Assembly: GCF_000014885.1 (NCBI RefSeq)
Contig: NC_011566.1
Location: forward strand, 4,011,501 to 4,075,500
Origin: Shewanella piezotolerans WP3
GTDB taxonomy: Bacteria > Pseudomonadota > Gammaproteobacteria > Enterobacterales > Shewanellaceae
DNA: 64,000 bases
Reading direction: 5' to 3'
In this document: one piece after another, positions 45,656 through 54,384 of the stretch
Position numbering within the stretch: position 1 is the first letter of the stretch
How the letters are laid out: the number at the start of each line of letters is the position of its first letter
Position numbers and translations under genes: made by a program
The notes under the pieces: generated by a model
Databases searched by the model: none
Told to the model about the DNA's origin: nothing
Seen by the model: only the letters and a program-made list of their open reading frames with translations

Positions 45656-46351
45656 ATGAATATATCTCAAAAAATGGCGGCGGAGTTTATCGGCACATTA
45701 TGGTTAGTGTTAGGTGGTTGTGGTAGTGCGGTACTCGCAGCAGCTTTTCCTGACGTTGGCATTGGCTTACTCGGAGTCGCCTTTGCCTTTGGTCTGACTG
45801 TATTAACCATGGCCTATGCTATTGGTCATATATCGGGATGTCACCTCAACCCCGCGGTATCATTTGGCTTGTGGGCCGGTGGCCGTTTTCCAGCATCGGA
45901 GCTTGCACCCTATATTATCGCCCAAGTATTGGGTGGTATCGCAGGAGCAGGTATTTTATATCTAATAGCATCGGGACAAGATGGCTTTAGTCTCGCTGAC
46001 GGCTTCGCTTCTAATGGCTTTGATGCGCACTCTCCTGGTGGATATAGCCTAACTGCGGCACTGGTGTGTGAAATAGTCATGACACTTTTTTTTCTTATTA
46101 TTATTTTGGGTGCAACCGATGAGCGCGCTCCTAAAGGCTTTGCTCCCATCGCTATTGGACTCGGTCTTACGCTTATCCACCTTATCAGTATTCCAGTAAC
46201 TAATACCTCAGTTAACCCAGCTCGAAGTACTGGCCCCGCACTCTTTGTTGGTGATTGGGCTCTGTCTCAACTCTGGCTATTTTGGCTGGCTCCAATTATT
46301 GGCGCCATACTCGCAGGCGTTATCTATAAGTTCTTTAACGCAAAAGACTAG
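45656..46351 (+). CDS. aqpZ: Aquaporin Z
   Basis: A 231-residue water channel, the same length as E. coli AqpZ. Both NPA boxes are present, HLNPAVSFGLW and SVNPARSTGPAL, in two homologous halves with six helices. The arginine after the second NPA box and the small residues around it favour a water rather than a glycerol channel. The ATG at 45656 is preceded by TTAGGA; the frame open to 45599 is an extension without support. It ends before a good terminator. Confidence 0.93.
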   Translation: MNISQKMAAEFIGTLWLVLGGCGSAVLAAAFPDVGIGLLGVAFAFGLTVLTMAYAIGHISGCHLNPAVSFGLWAGGRFPASELAPYIIAQVLGGIAGAGILYLIASGQDGFSLADGFASNGFDAHSPGGYSLTAALVCEIVMTLFFLIIILGATDERAPKGFAPIAIGLGLTLIHLISIPVTNTSVNPARSTGPALFVGDWALSQLWLFWLAPIIGAILAGVIYKFFNAKD

Positions 46352-46360
46352 TTCAAATTA

Positions 46361-46393
46361 AAACAGAGCCATTTCGGCTCTGTTTTCTTTTTC
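46361..46393 (+). terminator. Terminator of aqpZ
   Basis: AACAGAGCC and GGCTCTGTT form a 9-bp stem around 5 nt, followed by TTCTTTTT, 10 bases after the stop. Confidence 0.8.
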
Positions 46394-46484
46394 ATTCTTA
46401 CACTAAATGTTATTATCCACTCCAATTCGGCGCATTGCGTGCACAGCTTACGCTCGCCCCATTTAAAATTAAGAGATGTACACC

Positions 46485-46865
46485 ATGAGCAACAAAAGCA
46501 AAAGCTTAAAGCAAATTACTGAAATGACGCCAGAATCTCGTTACGACTACTTAGTAGAACAAGTTAAAGAACACAAGACATTATGGTCACTACAAGATTT
46601 AGACGGTTGCGTAATGCTGACAACCGATGATGAAGATTGCATTCCTATGTGGCCAACAGAAGAAGCGGCTGCACTTTGGGCAGTAGATGACTGGAAAGAC
46701 TGCCAAGCATTAGCAATCCCCGTCGATGAGTGGTTAGAGCGTTGGGTGCCAGGTATGCAAGATGACGATCTTTTCGTTGCAGTATTCCCTGTTCAGGACG
46801 ATCTGGGTGTGGTAATCCCTCCCTTCGAGCTTGAAGAGCGTTTAGCCCCTAAAAAGCGTCACTAA
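46485..46865 (+). CDS. DUF2750 family protein
   Basis: A 126-residue acidic soluble protein. CVMLTTDDEDCIPMWPTEEAAALWA and AIPVDEWLERWVPGMQDDDLFVAVFP are the signature segments of DUF2750. Function unknown. The ATG at 46485 is taken as the start; an ATG three codons upstream (46476) is also possible, with AAGAG nearby. It has its own promoter region after the aqpZ terminator. Confidence 0.75.
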   Translation: MSNKSKSLKQITEMTPESRYDYLVEQVKEHKTLWSLQDLDGCVMLTTDDEDCIPMWPTEEAAALWAVDDWKDCQALAIPVDEWLERWVPGMQDDDLFVAVFPVQDDLGVVIPPFELEERLAPKKRH

Positions 46866-46932
46866 TTTCCATCGTTTTATGGCTAGCGATTCGCTAGCCA
46901 TAATTCCCTATCGCCTGCAAAGAGATTAAAAA

Positions 46933-47376
46933 GTGGAAACCAATAATACCGCTAACAATACTGCCGTACCGGCTAAAGTGAACATGCCAAAACGGCTTAT
47001 CGCTCTACTTGCTTTTTTAGTGATAATTTCAGTCAGTGGCCTACTTGCCAAACAGGGGGTGCTATTTTGTATATTGACCCTATTTATGGTGCTGGCAATT
47101 ATTGGCAGACAAAAAGCAGCGTTAATCATGCTGCGGGTATACACTTCATTGCAATTGGCTATCGTTAGCATGTTGCCAGTCGTATTGTACGATCCTGAAA
47201 ACCTTGCAGCGTCAGGCCCTTCAAGTTTTGCTATCGGCAGCTTTAAAGCTCAAGTGCCGGACTGGATAATATTTAGCATATTGATTGTATTAGCGATTTT
47301 ACAAGTGTGGATTGCGTTCACAGCTAAAGTTGGCTCATACTTTAATCGAAAAGTGGATCTCAATATTATGCGTTGA
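46933..47376 (+). CDS. Small integral membrane protein
   Basis: A 147-residue protein with four hydrophobic segments (about residues 21-37, 43-58, 67-85 and 110-132). No family was recognised. It probably starts with GTG at 46933; AAAGAG lies 10-15 bases upstream. It is followed by a clear terminator. Confidence 0.6.
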   Translation: METNNTANNTAVPAKVNMPKRLIALLAFLVIISVSGLLAKQGVLFCILTLFMVLAIIGRQKAALIMLRVYTSLQLAIVSMLPVVLYDPENLAASGPSSFAIGSFKAQVPDWIIFSILIVLAILQVWIAFTAKVGSYFNRKVDLNIMR

Positions 47377-47398
47377 GTAGTACTGAATACCCAGACAC

Positions 47399-47426
47399 AA
47401 AAAAGCCGTCTATTGACGGCTTTTTA
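47399..47426. terminator. Bidirectional terminator
   Basis: AAAAAGCCGTC-TATT-GACGGCTTTTT hairpin. It can serve both the small membrane protein gene and the minus-strand erpA. Confidence 0.8.
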
Positions 47427-47465
47427 ATGGACGGAACTTATACTAATTCTCAGCTAGCAATTGAC

Positions 47466-47816
47466 CTATACTGAGAAGCTAGCACCACAACCACAGGTTG
47501 TCGTCGCGTTTGGATTCTTCACGAAAAAGCGTGATCCCTCAAGGCCTGAAGTGTAATCCACTTCACCACCAACAAGGTATTGCAGGCTCATAGGGTCAAC
47601 AACTAACTGAACACCCTGCTTCTCTACAGTAAAGTCACCTTCGTTTACTTTCTCATCAAAAGTGAAACCATATTGGAAACCTGAGCAACCGCCACCAGTT
47701 ACGTACACACGTAATTTAAGGGCATCGTTTTCTTCTTCATCGAGCAAGGTTTTTACTTTTAATGCAGCCGCATCAGTAAAGCTAATTGGCAAAGCATCTT
47801 CAGCTTGTTCAGTCAT
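47466..47816 (-). CDS. erpA: Iron-sulfur cluster insertion protein ErpA
   Basis: A 116-residue A-type carrier that hands [4Fe-4S] or [2Fe-2S] clusters to target enzymes. The three conserved cysteines are in TGGGCSGFQYGF and TTCGCGASFSV. N-terminal PISFTDAAALKVKTLLDEE and length point to ErpA rather than IscA. It overlaps by 8 bases the end of the upstream membrane-protein gene, so the two are probably translated together. Confidence 0.92.
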   Translation of the reverse strand: MTEQAEDALPISFTDAAALKVKTLLDEEENDALKLRVYVTGGGCSGFQYGFTFDEKVNEGDFTVEKQGVQLVVDPMSLQYLVGGEVDYTSGLEGSRFFVKNPNATTTCGCGASFSV

Positions 47817-48612
47817 TACTACCTCTTACATCTATTTGCTGTGCAGAATTATCTAATACCTGACCGTTTTGTTCAAGTAATATGCTCTGCTCATTTTCAT
47901 TCACAAGTAATTCTTGTGAACTATATTCCTGTTCAGTCTGTGACCCTTTAGTCCAGCGACTTGCTGGAACAACAACCTTAGCCTTCACTCTAGATAAGAT
48001 GAAGCCTTCAGGTAAAGTAAATTCTGTTTCTAGAACCTGAAAATAGGTAAACTTAAATTTGAATGTTGCTTCACTTAATTCAGATAACTTAATGGTTTTA
48101 GCTTTACCATCTTGCAGACCGATAAAGCTCACTTCACTGCGCCCCGACACTGAACGCCGACGCTTTTCAAGTTGAGTCAGCACCAATTTAACACGGTACT
48201 GACGGGGTAATAGCTCAGGTATCAACTCTAAACCATTAATCGCTATGCCTTCTGCGCTGTTTTCAGGCGCCATCACACTACGGTAAAATGCCAGCTCACG
48301 AGAAAGCTCCTTCTGTTTACCTTCTTGCTCAACAAACATAGCTTGCATGTTACTGTTGGCTTCTCGCTCTAATGCCAACTCAATATTGCGCGCAGCTAAC
48401 GTATCGGCTTGCTCCTTTAACAGCGCATTATACTCTTGAGTTCGATCAGCCTGTTGCTCAACTTTTGGCGTAAAATAGCGAGAACCAACATCAAAACATA
48501 ACGCCCCTAGAACAAAAGCGGTGACAATCAATAAAAATAAATATGTACTAGAGGTACGAAATTGTCGCTCAATCACTTGCAAGCGATCGAGCCAACGATG
48601 ATAATTTGCCAT
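47809..48612 (-). CDS. Membrane-anchored coiled-coil protein (DUF6776-like)
   Basis: A 267-residue protein. It has a short cytoplasmic start, one transmembrane helix (about residues 24-42), a coiled coil rich in Glu/Gln/Ala (about 50-110) and a beta-rich C-terminal domain. This architecture is conserved upstream of erpA in related bacteria and has been called DUF6776; the role is unknown. The ATG at 48612 follows GGGG; the upstream frame to 48663 has no support. It overlaps erpA by 8 bases. Confidence 0.7.
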   Translation of the reverse strand: MANYHRWLDRLQVIERQFRTSSTYLFLLIVTAFVLGALCFDVGSRYFTPKVEQQADRTQEYNALLKEQADTLAARNIELALEREANSNMQAMFVEQEGKQKELSRELAFYRSVMAPENSAEGIAINGLELIPELLPRQYRVKLVLTQLEKRRRSVSGRSEVSFIGLQDGKAKTIKLSELSEATFKFKFTYFQVLETEFTLPEGFILSRVKAKVVVPASRWTKGSQTEQEYSSQELLVNENEQSILLEQNGQVLDNSAQQIDVRGSND

Positions 48613-48678
48613 TAAGTAACAGCCCCTTAATAAAAATCTCACATTCGAAAGTAAATGTGACAATCAAAAATTTTGGAA

Positions 48679-50394
48679 ATGTCTTTGTATCAAACAATCG
48701 TTAAAATGCAGCAGCAAGTTAAAAAGTATCTCAGTACTGAACTTAAAGACACGCTTTCTCAAGCGAAGGTAAGTGTTCAGCTGTGTCTACTTGCATTGCT
48801 TTTTGCCTTGTTTGCATCAGGTGTCATCCTGCTTTTTAGATTGCTCTTAGTTTGGTTTGACACCTATACCCAGACTCAGGCTCTGAATTTTACGGATATC
48901 ATCGATGACTGGCGAGTGTTATTGCCGCTTTTCGGATCTTTTTTGATCTGGGGCGTAGCAAAAATGGGATCTAAACGATATAAACGCATGGGAATTGCCT
49001 ATGTAATTCATCGCGTTAAGCTGCATTATGGCAAAATCCCACTGCAATCAGCCCCGGGGCAGTTCTTTCAAGCGCTGTTTGCCCTAGCAACCAACTTCTC
49101 TGTTGGCCGTGAAGGTCCAGCGATTCATCTCGGCGCCGTCAGTGCTAGCGTACTCGCTGAAAAATTCAAACTGCCCGATAACAGTGTCCGTATTATGTGT
49201 GCCAGCGGTATCGCTGCTGGTATCGCAGCCATTTTCAATGCGCCGTTAGCAGCGGTTATTTTTGTATTTGAAGTGGTGCTGCGTGAATACAAAATTCACT
49301 ACTTTTTCCCAGTAATGATCTCTGCTATTTGCGGTGCATTAAGCAGTCAGATAGTTTTTGGTAATGTGCATGAGTTTGAACAGATAGGTGCAACAGTCAT
49401 CCCCCTTAGCCAGTACCCACTGTTGGCACTGTTTGGCATTGTACTGGGTTGTATTGCGGCCTTTTTTAACCGTTCACTACTGAGCATTACCGCAATGGGT
49501 CAAAAGTGGCCATTAATGCAAAGACTACTGCTGGCTGGAGCCATTACGACTTTAGTTGGGTTGGTGTTACCACAAGCTATTGGTAGCGGCGAACTGGCCA
49601 TTGCAGAAACAATTAGTGAGCACCCAAGCATTTTATTTTTAAGCGCAATACTCATTGGCAAGATGGTGACCACCATAGCTGCAATTGGACTTGGGATCCC
49701 TGGCGGTTTAATCGGTCCTTTATATGGTATAGGCGCCCTGCTCGGTACAATACTCGGCTTAATTTGTGCAATGTGGTTCCCATCGATTGCGCCTTATATT
49801 GGCCTGTACACCATTATTGGCATGACAGGCATGATGGGGGTTTGCTTGAGTGCGCCACTGGCCGCTCTAGTCGCTCTGATAGAATTAACGGATAACGCTT
49901 CTATCATTTTGCCGTCGATGTTCGTCGTTATTCCAGCATTCTTAATCTCACACCAAGGGTTTAAAACCAAATCAATCTTCTTCAAGCAGCTTGAAATAAT
50001 GGGGCTTGGTTATAAAGTCGCGCCAGTGAACCTAGGTCTACAAAAGGTTGGCGTGCGTCATCTTATGGATAAGCGGTTTGTGATTGTTCGCGACGATGAT
50101 GAGTTGCTGTTAGAGGTGTTAAAGCGCGCAGAAGGTCGCTCGGTATTAGCGCGTAATACCAATGACGCCGTCGAGATGATCCAACTTGAGCTGCAAGCCA
50201 GTGATACTGCCACCACCTTAACTAGGCATCCGATCCAAGGGATACCAGACACAGCGACTCTCAATGAGGTTTACCTATGCTTGTCTATAGAACGACGCGG
50301 CGAGGTCTACATTTATCAAGATAATTCGGACAATATAGTTGGCGTGATCAACTGGGCTATGCTTCAAAAAGAGATCCGTTCAGGACAAGTGTAA
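48679..50394 (+). CDS. CLC-family chloride channel/transporter
   Basis: A 571-residue CLC protein with about 10 hydrophobic helices and a C-terminal regulatory part (about residues 450-571) that looks like a CBS pair. The gating glutamate is in NFSVGREGPAIHLG. In the aligned segment FNAPLAAVIFVFEVVLREY the internal proton glutamate of E. coli ClcA (Glu203) is replaced by valine, while the preceding glutamate stays. The serine-containing GSGIP motif is also not conserved. This could mean channel-type rather than antiporter function. The start ATG follows GGAA; a TTG two codons before is possible. Confidence 0.85.
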   Translation: MSLYQTIVKMQQQVKKYLSTELKDTLSQAKVSVQLCLLALLFALFASGVILLFRLLLVWFDTYTQTQALNFTDIIDDWRVLLPLFGSFLIWGVAKMGSKRYKRMGIAYVIHRVKLHYGKIPLQSAPGQFFQALFALATNFSVGREGPAIHLGAVSASVLAEKFKLPDNSVRIMCASGIAAGIAAIFNAPLAAVIFVFEVVLREYKIHYFFPVMISAICGALSSQIVFGNVHEFEQIGATVIPLSQYPLLALFGIVLGCIAAFFNRSLLSITAMGQKWPLMQRLLLAGAITTLVGLVLPQAIGSGELAIAETISEHPSILFLSAILIGKMVTTIAAIGLGIPGGLIGPLYGIGALLGTILGLICAMWFPSIAPYIGLYTIIGMTGMMGVCLSAPLAALVALIELTDNASIILPSMFVVIPAFLISHQGFKTKSIFFKQLEIMGLGYKVAPVNLGLQKVGVRHLMDKRFVIVRDDDELLLEVLKRAEGRSVLARNTNDAVEMIQLELQASDTATTLTRHPIQGIPDTATLNEVYLCLSIERRGEVYIYQDNSDNIVGVINWAMLQKEIRSGQV

Positions 50395-50404
50395 AGCACT
50401 ATAC

Positions 50405-51241
50405 TCAGCTTAGATTTCGAGCCAAGTTTTGTCGCGATAATCGTTTTTGAAGCAAGGCTAAGAGTAGCAAGTATATCGATGCTGCAACAAACGCCAACAA
50501 GGTGCCAAGTCGTAACCCCACTGTCGGATACAAGTTCACTATGCAAACCGCATAGACTAGCAACGCCCCCAAACCATACGGATAATGCTTGATGATAGTG
50601 TGCACTTGCTTACTACCGTATGTAAGGTGGATAATCAGTAAAAAGGGGAACAGAGTGATAGGAAAAGCTGAAAAGACCCCAGACCAGTTTGGGCCAATAA
50701 GCTTAGCCGCGCCAGTAATACCGACCACTATGGCAGCTGCCGCTAGCGCTCGCAGCAACAACACCCGCCCTATTAACTTTGATTTTGCTTGCACCTTTGC
50801 ATCTCGTATTGTTTTTAGTCGGTAGCCAAATAGGATGATTGCTGTTATCGATAACAATAAGCTGGGTAGTAAAGCCAATTCAAATTGAGTCAGTAAAAAA
50901 CCGACGGATAAAAACGCAATAATGCTGCAAAGCGATGCAATAGCAACATTCATCGGCACTGAGATAGAGCTAACTTGATTATCTAGTGCGAAAGAGACTC
51001 GATAGTAGACATAAACTAAGACCAAGGAGGCGCTAAAACCTGAAAGGGTAAACACAGCGCTGTTAGCTGCAAATTGCTCGCCATTCTCTAAGCCTATATA
51101 GAAAAGAGCGATCGCCGTTCCTAATGGGTAACCAGATAAAATCCCCGCAACCTTTGGGCTAACGCGCTCTGCAATGAAAGAGAGCCCTAACACAGCTAAG
51201 ATGGACACGAGTATTTTGGAAATTAATATAAATTCAGACAT
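50405..51241 (-). CDS. Uncharacterised integral membrane protein with internal repeat
   Basis: A 278-residue protein with about nine hydrophobic helices. Two segments look like duplicates: VSPKVAGILSGYPLGTAIALFYIGLE near the start and IGPNWSGVFSAFPITLFPFLLIIHL near residue 190, so the protein is probably two inverted or tandem halves. No transporter family could be named; small GlpM/DUF3147-like proteins share this motif. It is convergent with the CLC gene. Confidence 0.65.
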   Translation of the reverse strand: MSEFILISKILVSILAVLGLSFIAERVSPKVAGILSGYPLGTAIALFYIGLENGEQFAANSAVFTLSGFSASLVLVYVYYRVSFALDNQVSSISVPMNVAIASLCSIIAFLSVGFLLTQFELALLPSLLLSITAIILFGYRLKTIRDAKVQAKSKLIGRVLLLRALAAAAIVVGITGAAKLIGPNWSGVFSAFPITLFPFLLIIHLTYGSKQVHTIIKHYPYGLGALLVYAVCIVNLYPTVGLRLGTLLAFVAASIYLLLLALLQKRLSRQNLARNLS

Positions 51242-51742
51242 TGATTAAACCCTAAAAAGATGACTAATCGCTCGCCCTTAACCTTCCCTCAATCATCATT
51301 GAAACACCATTACTCTTTCGTCGACCAACGCAATTATTTCTTGTTCTCCTACTTATTCCAACATAAAACCGACCTCCCTAGCAGGCTAAAACATCAAGTT
51401 CAATAATCCAGCAAAAATATCTTTCGCTATTTTAAATTCGTATTTATCGATAACAAATGCAATTTATAGCGACATTCAATCGATTAAATCGTTACTTTTA
51501 GAACTTTTTAGAACTTTTTACAGGGTAAAGATCACAATTATCTGTAGTTTTACGATCTCAATCGCCAAGCGCATTACAACTGTACATATTGATGTGCAGT
51601 CAGAAATTGCCTAGGTGATGATTGCGTGCCCTGATTGCAATTTCTAGATACTAGTGCAGCAAGAAAAGGGCATTTAAGCACCAACGGCATCCAGCCAAAA
51701 ACGTGAAAATAGCGATAATTATCACCCCGAAAAGGGCTATCT
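51242..51742. other. Promoter region of the sulfite dehydrogenase-like operon (501 bp)
   Basis: No gene. A direct repeat GAACTTTTTA occurs twice in tandem at 51501-51520, after a partial copy at 51492-51500. The rest is AT-rich; no regulator site could be named. Confidence 0.5.
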
Positions 51743-52063
51743 ATGAGTGTTATGAAAGTTAAGTTAGCTGCGTTTATTTTTGTACTCGCACCACTTGCAG
51801 GACAAGTGCCGCAGTTACAGGCACAAGAAAGTCAAAAATTGCTGAATATGTGTATCGCCTGCCATGGAGTTGATGGTAGTAACCGTTACAGCTCGATCCC
51901 CAACCTAAAGGGTCAAAACGCAGCCTATATGGTTGAGCAGCTCAAACAATTCAAATCAGGTCAACGGCCGGATAAGACGATGAGCAAGGTCGCAAAACTG
52001 CTAACCGAAGAGCAGATGCAACAGATGGCAAACTACTTCTATACAGGAAAGGAACAACACTAA
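51743..52063 (+). CDS. Periplasmic c-type cytochrome
   Basis: A 106-residue monohaem cytochrome. The signal peptide ends near LQAQ. The haem site is CIACHG and the distal methionine is probably in KTMSKVAK. NLKGQNAAYMVEQLKQFKSGQRPD is typical of class I cytochromes of the c4/c5 type. It overlaps the molybdoenzyme gene by one base, so it is the first gene of a four-gene operon and should carry electrons from that enzyme. Confidence 0.88.
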   Translation: MSVMKVKLAAFIFVLAPLAGQVPQLQAQESQKLLNMCIACHGVDGSNRYSSIPNLKGQNAAYMVEQLKQFKSGQRPDKTMSKVAKLLTEEQMQQMANYFYTGKEQH

Positions 52064-53289
52064 TGGCTATCGATAGACGAAATTTTATAAAAGGTGCTGT
52101 TGCAACCTCAGTATCAGTAATGCTGCCTACAAGTTGGGCATTTGCTCAAAACCGCCCAGCAGGAATGGTACCGCTTGACGTATCAGCGGTCACCTGGTCA
52201 AAAGTCGATGACCTACCTAGCCATTTTAAAGTGTTGAACTCAAATCCACTTAATGCGTTTCCACCTGAGCACCTGCTTGCTCCAGTAAAAACACCTGCAG
52301 ATGTCGCATTTATACGCTGGAATGGGCAGATGCCAGACTTTGAAAACATTGATGCTGGCACTTGGGAATTCACCGTCGACGGTGAGTCTATCGAAACCCC
52401 TAGAACCTACACTATTGCTGAACTTAAGCAAAAATTTAAAACTGTGACTCAACAGTTAGTATTGGAGTGTGGTGGCAATAGTCGAGAGAACTTCTACCCA
52501 AATGCCAAAGGTAATCAGTGGAGTAATACAGCAGTTTTCTGTGCCGAATGGACCGGGGTGTTAGTTAAAGATGTACTGGCAGATTGTGGCGTTAAAAGTG
52601 ATGCTGTTTATACCGCTCATTATGGTGCAGATAAACACATTAGTGGTAAAGGTGCAGCGATTTCTCGAGGCGTACCAATTGAAGCCGCGATGAATGAAAA
52701 CGCAATGATTGCCTGGGGCATGAACGGCGAAGATATTCCTTACATGCATGGCTATCCTCTACGAATCGTATTTGGTGGTCGTCCAGGCTCGGTTTCACAA
52801 AAATGTGCAGTAGGTATGGGCGTTAGGGACCGTGTTCATGATGGTAAAAAAATGGCAGCTCCAGCTTACCAAGTGCCAACCAACCCTGTAGCTCCAGGTG
52901 AGAAAGTCGACAACAAGGACTTTAAAATCATTGAAGAGATGATCGTAAAGTCACTTATTACAGCACCACAAACAGGTGGTGAACTCTCTTTAGGAGAGGC
53001 TTTGCAAGTCAGTGGGCATGCTTGGGCAGGCACCCGTGACGTGGCTAAAGTTGAAGTCAGCTATGACTATGGCACAACGTGGCAGACAGCAGCTTTAACC
53101 AAAGCAGTAAACCCTATGGCGTGGCAGCAGTGGAGTATTGAGCTCAAGCTACCACAAACTGGCTACTACGAAATATGGGCCCGCGCAACGGATGCAAAAG
53201 GCGATACTCAGCCAATGGTGCAACCTCAATGGAACCCTAAAGGTTACCTCTTCAACGGTTGTCATCGTGTCGCAGTAAGGGTCGTATGA
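52063..53289 (+). CDS. Tat-exported sulfite dehydrogenase-like molybdoenzyme
   Basis: A 408-residue member of the sulfite oxidase family (SorA/SoxC branch). The Tat signal is DRRNFIKGA. The molybdenum-binding cysteine is probably Cys136 in VLECGGNSRENF. WTGVLVKDVL, YMHGYPLRIVFGGRPGSVSQK and the C-terminal Mo-cofactor dimerisation domain (LQVSGHAWAG, VEVSYDYGTTW) are family features. It should oxidise sulfite, or a similar sulfur compound, in the periplasm and pass electrons to the co-encoded cytochromes. No soxXYZAB genes are near, which favours a Sor-like over a Sox role. Confidence 0.88.
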   Translation: MAIDRRNFIKGAVATSVSVMLPTSWAFAQNRPAGMVPLDVSAVTWSKVDDLPSHFKVLNSNPLNAFPPEHLLAPVKTPADVAFIRWNGQMPDFENIDAGTWEFTVDGESIETPRTYTIAELKQKFKTVTQQLVLECGGNSRENFYPNAKGNQWSNTAVFCAEWTGVLVKDVLADCGVKSDAVYTAHYGADKHISGKGAAISRGVPIEAAMNENAMIAWGMNGEDIPYMHGYPLRIVFGGRPGSVSQKCAVGMGVRDRVHDGKKMAAPAYQVPTNPVAPGEKVDNKDFKIIEEMIVKSLITAPQTGGELSLGEALQVSGHAWAGTRDVAKVEVSYDYGTTWQTAALTKAVNPMAWQQWSIELKLPQTGYYEIWARATDAKGDTQPMVQPQWNPKGYLFNGCHRVAVRVV

Positions 53290-53696
53290 TGAGAAAAGCA
53301 CTCTTTTCCATCACAGTGCTAAGCACAATGCTTATGCCTGCTGCGATGGCCGCGGACGCGATTCAAGTCAAAAGCTATCCGGTTGATCCGACGACAGGAC
53401 TGATTATGGCACCTGGGTGGGAAGTGGTTAAGCAGCAATGTAACGCCTGCCATACCAGCCTAATTATTCCACAAAATGTTGGTAGCCGAGAAGTGTGGCG
53501 AGAAACTATTCAGTGGATGATCGACACTCAGGGGCTTTGGGACTTGTCTGATACTTGGGAACCTGTGCTTGATTACCTTGAAACCTATTACAACGAAACA
53601 GGCATTGATATGAAGATCTTCAGACGTAAACCTTTAGACGCTGACAAAATGCCACCTATGCCGGTGAAGCTATCGTCAGCCAATAAGGAGCATTAA
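53286..53696 (+). CDS. Periplasmic c-type cytochrome (SorB-like)
   Basis: A 136-residue monohaem cytochrome. The signal peptide ends at AMA. The haem site is CNACHT. The mature domain (EVVKQQCNACHTSLIIPQNVGSREVWRETIQWMI, then the C-terminal KMPPMP with a possible axial methionine) resembles the cytochrome partners of SorA-type sulfite dehydrogenases. It overlaps the enzyme gene by 4 bases (ATGA) and ends 1 base before the next cytochrome. Confidence 0.85.
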   Translation: MMRKALFSITVLSTMLMPAAMAADAIQVKSYPVDPTTGLIMAPGWEVVKQQCNACHTSLIIPQNVGSREVWRETIQWMIDTQGLWDLSDTWEPVLDYLETYYNETGIDMKIFRRKPLDADKMPPMPVKLSSANKEH

Positions 53697-53697
53697 T

Positions 53698-54105
53698 GTG
53701 CAGCACTCTATATTAAAAATTGCATGTTGCAGTACGCTACTGACAGGCTTAGTAATAAGTAATGTACAGGCTGCGGACAACTCCTTCAAGGAGACCCTTG
53801 CCCTCAAAGAGTTAGCTTTAGAAAGTGATCTACTCAACTATCAGGCCGATGCAAGTAAAGGCGAAGTGTTAGCTAACCAACGCTGTGTTGCTTGCCATGG
53901 TGACGCCATGCTAAAAATGATGTCAACTTATCCTAACCTAAAGGGACAAAAAGGGGCTTATCTGTTTAAACAGCTAGTACAGTTTAAACGTGGTGAGCGA
54001 ATAAACCCCATCATGCAGGGGCAAGCGAGTATGCTTTCAGAAACAGAAATGAAAGATGTTGCACTCTATTATTCGCAACAAACCGCCGTTGACCTAAGCC
54101 AATAA
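53698..54105 (+). CDS. Periplasmic c-type cytochrome
   Basis: A 135-residue monohaem cytochrome with haem site CVACHG. The pattern MMSTYPNLKGQKGAYLFKQLVQFKRGERINPIM closely parallels the first cytochrome of this operon, suggesting a duplication. It starts with GTG, preceded by AAGGAG. The N-terminal hydrophobic segment (about 10-25) is a signal peptide or anchor. It is the last gene of the operon. Confidence 0.85.
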   Translation: MQHSILKIACCSTLLTGLVISNVQAADNSFKETLALKELALESDLLNYQADASKGEVLANQRCVACHGDAMLKMMSTYPNLKGQKGAYLFKQLVQFKRGERINPIMQGQASMLSETEMKDVALYYSQQTAVDLSQ

Positions 54106-54384
54106 TTAAGTGTCACCACTGAGCCCAGATACAACTCTGGGCTTATACACTCTGCGCCCACTCGCCTTTTTACTACACTCTCCCATAATCGCTCACCCAA
54201 TTAATAGTCACTGCGGTTCGATTCCCCCAGCATTCACCTCACATTAAGGTTGGCGATGATACGCTTTCAAGTTAAATCGAGTTAAGTTGATAAAAATGCG
54301 GGAATATTAGCCAGCAATCGACTACTTTTAGACGTAAGCCACCCGTTTATACTGATCCATTAAGAGCAGCTAAAGGACCCTTCA

